From contig USFX01000018.1 in NCBI GenBank assembly GCA_900553965.1, forward strand, positions 1-20,749: a stretch of 20,749 nt of DNA, read 5' to 3'. The DNA is from an uncultured Prevotella sp. Lineage in GTDB: Bacteria; Bacteroidota; Bacteroidia; Bacteroidales; Bacteroidaceae. Positions 1-4,525 of the stretch are shown here, piece after piece (the stretch's first letter is position 1; the number at the start of each line of letters is the position of its first letter). Under the pieces are notes generated by a model. That model saw only the letters and a program-made list of their open reading frames with translations. It searched no databases and was not told the origin of the DNA. A program made the position numbers and the translations under genes.

Positions 1-115
1 GCGCACGGCCGGCGAATTCGCCGGGAAGATTGCACCGGTGGGTGAAGTAGGCGTCAAGCAGGTCAGTAACGAAACTGTTATCACGATTGTCTTTGTCTGT
101 TATATTGGTTGCCAT
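1..115 (-). CDS. Partial CDS, N-terminus of unrecognised protein
   Basis: An ATG at 115 opens a minus-strand frame that stays open to the window edge, giving 38 codons that begin MATNITDKDNRDNSFVTDLL and continue with a DAYFTHRCN stretch. It starts 13 bases after the stop of the 70-aa gene (129-341), so it is probably the third gene of the same small operon. The composition is coding-like and GC-rich, unlike the AT-rich cassette at 884-2355. No domain is recognisable from so short a piece, and the product is cut off by the edge, so no function is offered. There is no clear Shine-Dalgarno, which is normal in this group. Confidence 0.6.
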   Translation of the reverse strand, partial: MATNITDKDNRDNSFVTDLLDAYFTHRCNLPGEFAGRA

Positions 116-128
116 GATTATACGGAGT

Positions 129-341
129 TTATTGGGTTATTAATGATTGGATTGTCCGGAACTGTTTGCCGAGCCGCCGGTATGCTGAAATGAGATCGAG
201 ACGATTGTCGGCCGGAATACTGTCTTCGTCGATGATGACATCGATGGAGTCCTCCATCAGCCGGATGTTGGTATCGAGAGTATCGTCGTCGCAGAGTTCG
301 AGAACGGCGGCCAAGGCTTCGGGATTGATGGTTGCACTCAT
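129..341 (-). CDS. Small acidic hypothetical protein (70 aa)
   Basis: The start is chosen at ATG 341, not the in-frame start 33 bases upstream, for two reasons. A strong AAGGAGG ribosome-binding site lies at 348-354. The ATG also overlaps the stop of the upstream gene as ATGA (338-341), so the two are probably translationally coupled. The protein begins MSATINPEALAAVLELCDDD and is acidic and mostly helical in appearance, with no membrane segment, signal peptide or recognised motif. Its strong SD is unusual among the genes here, most of which lack one. It lies in a run of three small genes after the promoter at 833-863. I do not recognise the family. Confidence 0.75.
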   Translation of the reverse strand: MSATINPEALAAVLELCDDDTLDTNIRLMEDSIDVIIDEDSIPADNRLDLISAYRRLGKQFRTIQSLITQ

Positions 342-601
342 GAAGCACCTCCTTCCAGCCAGCCGGCCACGCATGCGATTGCGAACAAGGCCACGAGATA
401 GAGGTGGGCACGCACGACGTCACGACGGGTGAACGTGTCGCCCTCGGTACCGCAGAGAGCCGTGAATGTCTCACTCTTGGCGTCGAGCCAAGTTTTGGAT
501 TTGTCACTGAGCGAACGGATGTTCGCAAGCACGCGGTCGAGAGCCACGGACACATCGGGCTGGGTCATTGCCCAACCGATGGAAATTTCTTGTTTTTGCA
601 T
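338..601 (-). CDS. Small membrane protein (87 aa, or 76 aa from the inner ATG)
   Basis: The frame is open back to 862, but coding-like sequence begins only around ATG 601 (MQKQEISIGWAMTQPD). A second ATG lies at 568 (MTQPDVSVAL). The N-terminal two thirds look soluble and helical, with a charged stretch (SLSDKSKTWLDAKSE). One hydrophobic segment near the C-terminus (about residues 66-84, YLVALFAIACVAGWL) is a probable transmembrane helix. It overlaps the next gene by ATGA. It is the first gene after the promoter at 833-863 and a leader of about 230 bases. One copy of a 17-bp repeat ends a few bases before ATG 601, where it could hide the initiation region. I do not recognise the family. Confidence 0.65.
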   Translation of the reverse strand: MQKQEISIGWAMTQPDVSVALDRVLANIRSLSDKSKTWLDAKSETFTALCGTEGDTFTRRDVVRAHLYLVALFAIACVAGWLEGGAS

Positions 602-606
602 AACTG

Positions 607-623
607 CACTGTTTGTTAAGCAT
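607..623. repeat. 17-bp repeat, copy 1 (with inverted copy 2 forms a 16-bp stem)
   Basis: The minus strand reads CGATGCTTAACAAACAG followed by TG. It ends 5 bases before ATG 601. Positions 607-622 are exactly complementary to 672-687 on the same strand, leaving a 49-base loop. Confidence 0.8.
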
Positions 624-670
624 CGCCGGAACCGCCGGCACGGAGATACAGAAAGCGGCTGCACATCCCG

Positions 671-687
671 TTGCTTAACAAACAGTG
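671..687. repeat. 17-bp repeat, copy 2 (inverted)
   Basis: The plus strand reads TTGCTTAACAAACAGTG, inverted relative to the copies at 607-623 and 814-831. It can therefore pair in RNA with either of them, which makes the two hairpins mutually exclusive. The 126 bases between this copy and copy 3 contain small hairpins (748-766, 778-796) but no supported gene. Confidence 0.8.
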
Positions 688-813
688 ACTTCACTCCGAT
701 GGAGCAATGTATATTTACGGAATGGCAACCGCCTATACGATATAATGAGGGCATAAAAAAAGCCCTGCAATATTGCCGGACAATTAACCGATGTCCAACG
801 GAGCGAATCTTTC

Positions 814-831
814 GCTGTTTGTTAAGCATCG
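814..831. repeat. 17-bp repeat, copy 3, at the predicted transcription start
   Basis: The minus strand reads GATGCTTAACAAACAGC, matching copy 1 over 17 bases when the C at 832 is included. It begins directly downstream of the TATCTTTG element at 833-840. It therefore covers the expected transcription start, where a repressor would be expected to bind. Confidence 0.75.
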
Positions 832-832
832 G

Positions 833-863
833 CAAAGATAGCACTTTTCTGCCGAATAACAAA
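833..863 (-). promoter_or_regulatory. Bacteroidetes-type promoter for the left-end small genes
   Basis: On the minus strand TTTG (860-863) is followed by exactly 19 bases and TATCTTTG (833-840). This is a full match to the Bacteroidetes housekeeping consensus (TTTG, 19-21 bases, TAxxTTTG). Transcription should start near 826-829 and run into the 338-601 gene after a leader of about 230 bases. The TTTG lies inside the T-rich tail of the upstream terminator (869-896). Confidence 0.75.
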
Positions 864-868
864 GAAAA

Positions 869-896
869 CGGCGGGGAAAATGTTTATTCCCTGCCG
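869..896 (-). terminator. Rho-independent terminator of the AT-rich two-gene operon
   Basis: Arms 869-878 and 887-896 form a 10-bp stem with one mismatch around an 8-base loop. On the minus strand it is followed by TTTTCTTTG. The TAA stop of the upstream gene (884-886) lies in the loop. This gives the cassette its own end just before the next promoter. Confidence 0.75.
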
Positions 897-1765
897 GTAT
901 TGTTTGGTGAATGATTGTCAGAAACATCGATTGATGGCGACTCAACACCTAATCGATTACTAATACTACATACTGTCAGTAAGCTGTCAACCTCAGCTTT
1001 AAGTTTGGAACAGTTATTTTGAATTTCATCAGAAGATTTTTTTATTTCATTTTTGACCGCATGCGCTTTCCCCCAAACTTTTATAACAGCTGCCAAAAAA
1101 TTGGAATAAATAAATGGTAGTGTTACTGGTAGGAACCAGTCCCAAATACTATAGAAGAAGCCATTAACGCAACAAAAAATACTAACCAATAAAGAAATTC
1201 CAAGTGCTAAAACAAAATATACTATGGAATGACGCAAAGATGAATAATTGCAAAACACATTGTTTTCACTCTCTTCTTTTGAAAGCCAACCTACAACCGA
1301 ATAAACAATAGTGCATACAATCATACAGCACCATATTGATTTCATAACCGCCGTTTCCGTATCGCCAGCTATACCTATAACATATAACGCGACCAATCCT
1401 AAAAGGAAATGCCATAATCCCACAGAAGATATGTTTTTCGCCTCACACACAGATTTTATCTTATTATTGAAACGACCTTTCTCGTCTTCAATTTTTTCTT
1501 CAATTTTTTCTCTGTCACGTTTCGCTTTCTCAATAAGACTGTTAGTACTACGTCCTTCTACAGAAACAGAGGGGATGTGTTCTAACGTCATTCTATCAAC
1601 CAAAATCTTTTCACATTTTACAAAAGACTTGTTTATAAAATCTTGAAAATTAAAAACCTGACTACAAAGAACATTTGTATAAGTCTTAACATATTCAATG
1701 GCGACTAATGCTATATTAAGTGTAGTCGCCACTTCTATAAAAGAAGAGAAATCAGCAAGTCTCAT
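884..1765 (-). CDS. Four-TM membrane protein with flanking coiled coils (putative effector of a two-gene moron)
   Basis: A 293-aa product. Residues 1-70 are soluble and helical, and 76-108 is a highly charged coiled coil (IEKAKRDREKIEEKIEDEK). Four hydrophobic segments follow, at about 113-133, 140-161, 179-200 and 205-230, then a second amphipathic helix at 235-265 and a polar tail. The layout is reminiscent of small membrane effectors such as SLATT or Kiwa KwaA-like proteins, but I cannot place it in a named family. ATG 1765 overlaps the stop of the upstream gene by 4 bp (ATGA), which implies coupled translation and a shared role. The gene is strikingly AT-rich: the line at 1081-1140 counts 20 G/C in 60 against 38 in 60 at 7201-7260. 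That fits separate acquisition. An ion channel or holin-like toxin is possible. Confidence 0.8.
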   Translation of the reverse strand: MRLADFSSFIEVATTLNIALVAIEYVKTYTNVLCSQVFNFQDFINKSFVKCEKILVDRMTLEHIPSVSVEGRSTNSLIEKAKRDREKIEEKIEDEKGRFNNKIKSVCEAKNISSVGLWHFLLGLVALYVIGIAGDTETAVMKSIWCCMIVCTIVYSVVGWLSKEESENNVFCNYSSLRHSIVYFVLALGISLLVSIFCCVNGFFYSIWDWFLPVTLPFIYSNFLAAVIKVWGKAHAVKNEIKKSSDEIQNNCSKLKAEVDSLLTVCSISNRLGVESPSIDVSDNHSPNNTGRE

Positions 1766-2310
1766 TTAAACATATCATTTAGTTGGACCTGTACTGAATA
1801 ATCCTGAGAAAATATCTCATCAAAAATTGCTATATAGGCTTTAGCTATATCCGGATTATTCATATTACATACTGCTGTTCTATTCTCTATATCTGTCTCT
1901 ATGCGATAAGCATTTTCATCAGCAATAGTAAAATGAACATAATTCTTATTTCCATCCTGCATAAAATATGGCTCTGCTGTTGTTTTTTTTACTACAACGT
2001 CATTCTGATTATCTTCATAAAAGGCCAATCTTTTAAAAAGGTTGGATGATTTCATTGATTTCTCGTCTGCTTTATTAAGCAAAATACGAATCTTTCCTCC
2101 TCGCTCTATAAAGTCACTGACAGCTTCTATGTAATCTGGTTCATTTCCAACATGCTCACATAAATTCCCTGCAAATATTCTAACAGTATCCTTTGCTTGC
2201 TTAAAAATTTCGACAAGAACAACAAGTGCATGTCTCTCATCTGAATTGAGAAACACACGATTCTCATTATTTCTTGCCAAATTAGCAACAAAGTCTTTAT
2301 AGCCTTTCAT
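1762..2310 (-). CDS. Degenerate phospholipase-D-fold-like protein (182 aa; putative sensor/partner)
   Basis: The frame extends upstream to a TTG at 2355, but the predicted promoter -7 element (2343-2350) lies inside that extension, so I take ATG 2310 (MKGYKDFVANLARNN). No transmembrane segment is seen. Residues 28-80 follow the pattern of PLD-superfamily N-halves: a helix, the strand TVRIFAGNL, a helix (YIEAVSDFIERGG), then the strand KIRILLN. Later, VHFTIADENAYRIETD (residues 125-140) sits where PLD enzymes have HxKxxxxD. The His is present but the Lys is Thr and the spacing to Asp is wrong, so catalysis is doubtful. The tail, NNPDIAKAYIAIFDEIF, resembles the end of such domains. The family call is inference. 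It is the first gene of an AT-rich operon and overlaps the membrane-protein gene by 4 bp. Confidence 0.8.
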   Translation of the reverse strand: MKGYKDFVANLARNNENRVFLNSDERHALVVLVEIFKQAKDTVRIFAGNLCEHVGNEPDYIEAVSDFIERGGKIRILLNKADEKSMKSSNLFKRLAFYEDNQNDVVVKKTTAEPYFMQDGNKNYVHFTIADENAYRIETDIENRTAVCNMNNPDIAKAYIAIFDEIFSQDYSVQVQLNDMFK

Positions 2311-2342
2311 ACAATTATATACTTGATTATTATATTTCGCTA

Positions 2343-2376
2343 CAAAGTTAAACAAATAAATCAGGAATCTATCAAT
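2343..2376 (-). promoter_or_regulatory. Promoter of the AT-rich two-gene operon
   Basis: On the minus strand TAACTTTG (2343-2350) matches the Bacteroidetes TAxxTTTG element. ATTG (2373-2376) lies 22 bases upstream, near the TTTG position and one base outside the usual spacing. The transcript would start near 2338, upstream of ATG 2310 and downstream of the TTG at 2355. Confidence 0.55.
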
Positions 2377-2394
2377 TCTATAAGTTTAATTATT

Positions 2395-2423
2395 AATTTT
2401 GTGATTAATTTAATCGCAAAATT
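2395..2423. promoter_or_regulatory. 29-bp near-perfect palindrome, candidate operator
   Basis: Arms 2395-2408 and 2410-2423 are inverted copies of 14 bases with one mismatch, centred on 2409. It lies about 20 bases upstream of the -33 element of the two-gene operon and about 20 bases downstream of the late terminator. It is too AT-rich, and lacks a T-tail, to be a typical terminator, so a regulator site is more likely. Confidence 0.5.
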
Positions 2424-2436
2424 GCACGTAAAAGAA

Positions 2437-2469
2437 CAAAAAGCCCCGAAACAATAAAGTTTCAGGGCT
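2437..2469 (-). terminator. Strong terminator of the lysis/DUF5053 unit
   Basis: Arms 2442-2452 and 2459-2469 give an 11-bp stem (one G-U in the minus-strand RNA) around a 6-base loop. On the minus strand the stem is followed by TTTTTGTTCTTTT. It ends the phage transcription unit and insulates the AT-rich cassette. Confidence 0.85.
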
Positions 2470-2510
2470 GTGATTGCGCCTGTAGGCGACAGGCGACTTG
2501 TGTCAAACAA

Positions 2511-2527
2511 AGGGCAGTTACAGCCCT
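2511..2527 (-). terminator. Weak terminator-like hairpin directly after the DUF5053-like gene
   Basis: AGGGC (2511-2515) pairs with GCCCT (2523-2527) around 7 bases. On the minus strand it is followed by TTGTTTG. It lies 4 bases past the stop codon. It probably works with the stronger hairpin at 2442-2469. Confidence 0.4.
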
Positions 2528-2530
2528 CGC

Positions 2531-2806
2531 CTAAATCTCTATGGTGTCGGCAGCCCGGCGTATGCGGTCAGCGAGATCGCAAAGTGCGCCCTTAAGCTGC
2601 ATGCGCTCTTCTATATTAAACTCCGTGGGTTTGCCGTTTCCGTCAATACCTTTCATTTTGTTATAAAACCACGATGCCGACTTGTCAAAGTAAGTGCGTG
2701 CAAGATCTCCCCATGTGATGGAATCAAAAATATCATCCATCTGTTTGTACATTGAAATCCGCTGTATTTGCGGTGTTGACGTTGTTGCTGCCATAGTAGT
2801 GAACAT
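2531..2806 (-). CDS. DUF5053-like small phage protein (91 aa)
   Basis: The stretches FDKSASWFYNKMKGIDGNG and MQLKGALCDLADRIRRAA are characteristic of the DUF5053 family as I recall it, a small family common in Bacteroides prophages and mobile elements with no known function. No membrane segment or signal is present, and the C-terminal half looks like an amphipathic helix. ATG 2806 is preceded by AT-rich sequence without a Shine-Dalgarno. An alternative ATG at 2794 would remove four residues. It is the last gene before the terminators at 2511-2527 and 2442-2469, and shares the promoter at 3012-3043 with the 44-aa gene upstream. A GC hairpin (2818-2842) separates the two. DNA- or host-factor-binding roles would be guesses. 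Confidence 0.8.
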   Translation of the reverse strand: MFTTMAATTSTPQIQRISMYKQMDDIFDSITWGDLARTYFDKSASWFYNKMKGIDGNGKPTEFNIEERMQLKGALCDLADRIRRAADTIEI

Positions 2807-2817
2807 TTGTTTATAAG

Positions 2818-2842
2818 AGCCCCGCCCGTTTACGACGGGGCT
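2818..2842. other. GC-rich intergenic hairpin
   Basis: AGCCCCG (2818-2824) pairs with CGGGGCT (2836-2842), with a further CGT/ACG pairing inside. It lacks a T-tail on the minus strand and has only a mixed T/G run on the plus strand, where no gene ends. A processing or mRNA-stability element between two small genes is the simplest reading. Confidence 0.45.
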
Positions 2843-2848
2843 TGTTGT

Positions 2849-2983
2849 TTAACCGTTAATCATCTCATCAAAAAGGATTTTGGCGTAACGTTTTAATTCC
2901 TTACTTTTGTTGTGAAATGAATTTTGATAATTCCGAATTGCCTCAATAAGGTCATTCTCTTGCTCAGTGAGTTCTTTGTTCAT
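2849..2983 (-). CDS. 44-aa conserved-looking small protein
   Basis: A short frame from ATG 2983 to TAA 2849 encodes a charged helical peptide beginning MNKELTEQENDLIEAIRNYQ and ending in ILFDEMING. It sits correctly behind a good Bacteroidetes promoter (3012-3043), with a leader of about 22 bases. The codon pattern and acidic/basic helix look like a real protein, and the LTEQENDLIEAIRNY stretch resembles small proteins I associate with Bacteroidales mobile elements. No function is known to me. No clear SD is present; the bases upstream are AT-rich. The DUF5053-like gene follows in the same direction. Confidence 0.65.
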   Translation of the reverse strand: MNKELTEQENDLIEAIRNYQNSFHNKSKELKRYAKILFDEMING

Positions 2984-3011
2984 TCTGTATAACTTTTTAT
3001 GTTTGACAATG

Positions 3012-3043
3012 CAAAGATAGTGTAAATTTTCGTATTAAGCGAA
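3012..3043 (-). promoter_or_regulatory. Bacteroidetes-type promoter for the 44-aa and DUF5053-like genes
   Basis: The minus strand has TATCTTTG (3012-3019), a full match to TAxxTTTG. TTCG (3040-3043) lies 20 bases upstream in the TTTG position. Transcription should begin near 3005, just before ATG 2983. Confidence 0.65.
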
Positions 3044-3066
3044 TGTTTAGTGTAAAAAATTACACT
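3019..3066. promoter_or_regulatory. AGTGTAA half-sites around the promoter, candidate operator
   Basis: AGTGTAA (3049-3055) and TTACACT (3060-3066) form a perfect 7-4-7 inverted repeat just upstream of the -33 element. A further direct AGTGTAA (3019-3025) overlaps the edge of the -7 element. Spacing around a promoter is typical of regulator binding. Confidence 0.45.
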
Positions 3067-3159
3067 GCCATTACTATTTTAACAATCTCGACTATCTTTA
3101 TTTGTTGTTCCGGTCAATATTAACCGTGATGCAAAATTGCGAATTTATTATAAAGGCGC
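3067..3159. other. AT-rich intergenic stretch without a supported gene
   Basis: Between the operator-like repeat and the terminator at 3160-3193 I see only a short GCAAAATTGC palindrome (3131-3140). I see no convincing ORF, RNA gene or promoter on either strand. Confidence 0.5.
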
Positions 3160-3193
3160 AAAAAGTTTCTTTCCGATAAAAAGGAAAGAAACT
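3160..3193 (-). terminator. Terminator after the spanin-like gene
   Basis: A perfect 11-bp stem (3164-3174 with 3183-3193) surrounds an 8-base loop. The minus strand continues into TTTTTGCG. It lies 19 bases past the stop of the 160-aa gene. Confidence 0.85.
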
Positions 3194-3211
3194 CCAATAT
3201 AATAGAATGTC

Positions 3212-3694
3212 TCATCGTCCAATCCTGTAATACACTCCGACCCCAATATACGGCGAAAAACCTTGCCGGCCATATCCGGCTCCGCAAACAATTCCCCATC
3301 CGACACGTGAGTGTTTGGTTATCAGTTCCCTTTCACGTATGGTAACAGTCTTGCGATATACCGATATGCTGTCGAGAGTAACATCATAGCCGCTGACAAA
3401 AGCCTTGTATGTGCTGTCCTCGTAGATTTTCTGCGTTATGGGTATGACAACCTCTACACTGTCATGTACCACGGTATCATTGCCTGAAGCCGGAACTGTC
3501 GGCAGCAGTCTGGTCTCATGACGCACAACGACACTATCACGCAGTACCGGCTTAGGATACTCCACGGTATCAATAACGGTATCAACGACAGTCTCGTGGA
3601 TGACCGAACGATGGCCATCGCCGGCCGATGGTATTAATGATATTATACAAATGCCTACGACAATACCAAATATAAAGAACAAAAAACTTCTCAT
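3212..3694 (-). CDS. Membrane-anchored DUF6808-like protein of the lysis block (spanin-like candidate)
   Basis: A 160-aa product with one N-terminal hydrophobic segment (residues 2-23, FLFFIFGIVVGICIISLI) and no lipoprotein box. It should be anchored in the inner membrane with the rest in the periplasm. The body is rich in short beta-like VxDTV repeats (DTVIDTVEY, DSVVV, NDTVVHDSVEV). The C-terminus (GWGIVCGAGYGRQ through IGVGVYYRIG) looks like a beta hairpin of the kind that ends outer-membrane-associated proteins. I recall the same layout in Bacteroides phage proteins annotated DUF6808. Position after a holin-like and a DUF5675-like gene suggests a spanin-like role in outer-membrane disruption; that is inference. 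A terminator lies in the 69-bp gap upstream, so expression may need read-through. Confidence 0.75.
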   Translation of the reverse strand: MRSFLFFIFGIVVGICIISLIPSAGDGHRSVIHETVVDTVIDTVEYPKPVLRDSVVVRHETRLLPTVPASGNDTVVHDSVEVVIPITQKIYEDSTYKAFVSGYDVTLDSISVYRKTVTIRERELITKHSRVGWGIVCGAGYGRQGFSPYIGVGVYYRIGR

Positions 3695-3705
3695 AATCAG
3701 AACAT

Positions 3706-3742
3706 AAAAAGCGACATTCGATTTTCACAAACGGAATGTCGC
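3706..3742 (-). terminator. Terminator within the lysis block
   Basis: A perfect 9-bp stem (GCGACATTC, 3711-3719, with 3734-3742) surrounds a 14-base loop. On the minus strand it is followed by TTTTTATG. It lies after the DUF5675-like stop and only 17 bases before ATG 3694 of the next gene, with no room for a promoter between. Confidence 0.8.
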
Positions 3743-3763
3743 AAAACTACTGACATATACAAA

Positions 3764-4216
3764 CTAACTTATCTCTATCCAAATATCGTCCCCCGCAGCA
3801 TTGAGTTTCTCGACCAATCTGTAGAAAGTTGCGGTTGAGTTCACAACCTGTCCGACGACCTTGTTTTCACCCACGAGGATGCAACCTTCGGTATCTTTAG
3901 GGGTGTTACCTATATGGATGAGCACACCGTCGAATACCGGAACATCGAGCAGACGTGGCAGACGGCCACCAATACGCTTGTATTTAGCCCTCTTGCCGAA
4001 TCTCGGCGACACGACATTGAGCGTTATTTTGTACCTCCCCATAGGTATGGCCGTGGAGCCCTTGACCTTCATGCGCCGTAATGCGTCAACGCTCTGTCCC
4101 TGACACAGCCCTCTATCGGTGTCTTCGAGCGTGTCACAGAAATACTCGCCATCTATATAGAGCCGGCCTATTGTATAGCCGGGACGCCTCGCTATTCTTC
4201 TCAGTGTAAGTATCAT
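3764..4216 (-). CDS. DUF5675-like protein, putative lysis-associated enzyme (150 aa)
   Basis: The sequence carries the hallmark blocks I associate with DUF5675: an N-terminal beta region (LYIDGEYFCDTLED, residues 19-32), IPMGRYKI (57-64) and HIGNTPKDTEGCILVG (101-116). The last block places His101, Asn104, Asp108 and Cys112 in an arrangement resembling the HxGN...GC signature of YkuD L,D-transpeptidases, which suggests a cysteine active site acting on peptidoglycan; the enzymatic role is inference. No signal peptide is present, so it would rely on the holin-like partner for export. Its ATG overlaps the holin-like stop as ATGA (4213-4216), implying coupled translation. The gene sits where an endolysin would be expected, and no other muralytic domain is visible in the window. 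Confidence 0.8.
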   Translation of the reverse strand: MILTLRRIARRPGYTIGRLYIDGEYFCDTLEDTDRGLCQGQSVDALRRMKVKGSTAIPMGRYKITLNVVSPRFGKRAKYKRIGGRLPRLLDVPVFDGVLIHIGNTPKDTEGCILVGENKVVGQVVNSTATFYRLVEKLNAAGDDIWIEIS

Positions 4217-4458
4217 TTCTCTTCATTTTGATTTTTCTTGTCGATGAAATTCTTGAGCTCTCCGAATTTCGTGGAGACGTAAACCGTAACTCCGAAAACA
4301 CTGCCGGCATATAACAGGCATTGCGCCACATACCACAGCACCGAATCCTTCACCTCATATTCGTTGAGGAAGAAGCACAGGAACGTGAGAATCACACCGC
4401 TGCCGAGCATGAACATGGCAGAACCGTATTGAATCCACTCTTTTGTATTTTTTTGCAT
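4213..4458 (-). CDS. Two-TM holin-like protein (81 aa)
   Basis: Start chosen at ATG 4458 with AAAGAGG upstream. A longer start at 4479 is unlikely because a promoter -7 element ends at 4482, so the transcript would begin at or after that codon. Two hydrophobic segments (about residues 11-31, GSAMFMLGSGVILTFLCFF, and 41-63, VLWYVAQCLLYAGSVFGVTV) are separated by a short acidic loop. The protein ends in a charged tail (KNFIDKKNQNEEK). This fits a class II holin topology and matches small proteins I recall beside DUF5675 genes in Bacteroides phages. It would let the downstream protein reach the cell wall. The holin role rests on topology and neighbourhood, not on a specific motif. Confidence 0.75.
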   Translation of the reverse strand: MQKNTKEWIQYGSAMFMLGSGVILTFLCFFLNEYEVKDSVLWYVAQCLLYAGSVFGVTVYVSTKFGELKNFIDKKNQNEEK

Positions 4459-4481
4459 CGCACCTCTTTTTATTGTCATGA

Positions 4482-4489
4482 CAAAGATA
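4482..4489 (-). promoter_or_regulatory. Possible promoter -7 element before the lysis genes
   Basis: The minus strand reads TATCTTTG, a full match to TAxxTTTG, 23 bases before ATG 4458. The -33 region is only T-rich (about 4509-4513), not a clear TTTG, so the call is tentative. It would let the lysis genes be expressed apart from the tail genes. Confidence 0.4.
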
Positions 4490-4525
4490 TAAATCTTCGT
4501 AGAAGAATAAAAATACCGATGATTA

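Noticed and set aside
9..24. Perfect 16-bp palindrome CCGGCGAATTCGCCGG
   Set aside because: It lies inside the coding frame of the partial gene (LPGEFAG) and has no partner site or promoter nearby, so chance is the simpler reading.
602..862. Upstream extension of the small membrane-protein frame to 174 aa
   Set aside because: The added residues are Cys/Arg-rich and not protein-like, and the extension runs through the promoter and the three repeats.
2311..2355. TTG start giving a 197-aa form of the PLD-like protein
   Set aside because: The -7 promoter element (2343-2350) lies inside this extension, so the mRNA would begin downstream of the TTG.
3742..3749. TAGTTTTG as a promoter for the spanin-like gene
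   Set aside because: No TTTG at 19-21 bases (the nearest is about 10 away), and the transcript would begin inside the terminator hairpin.
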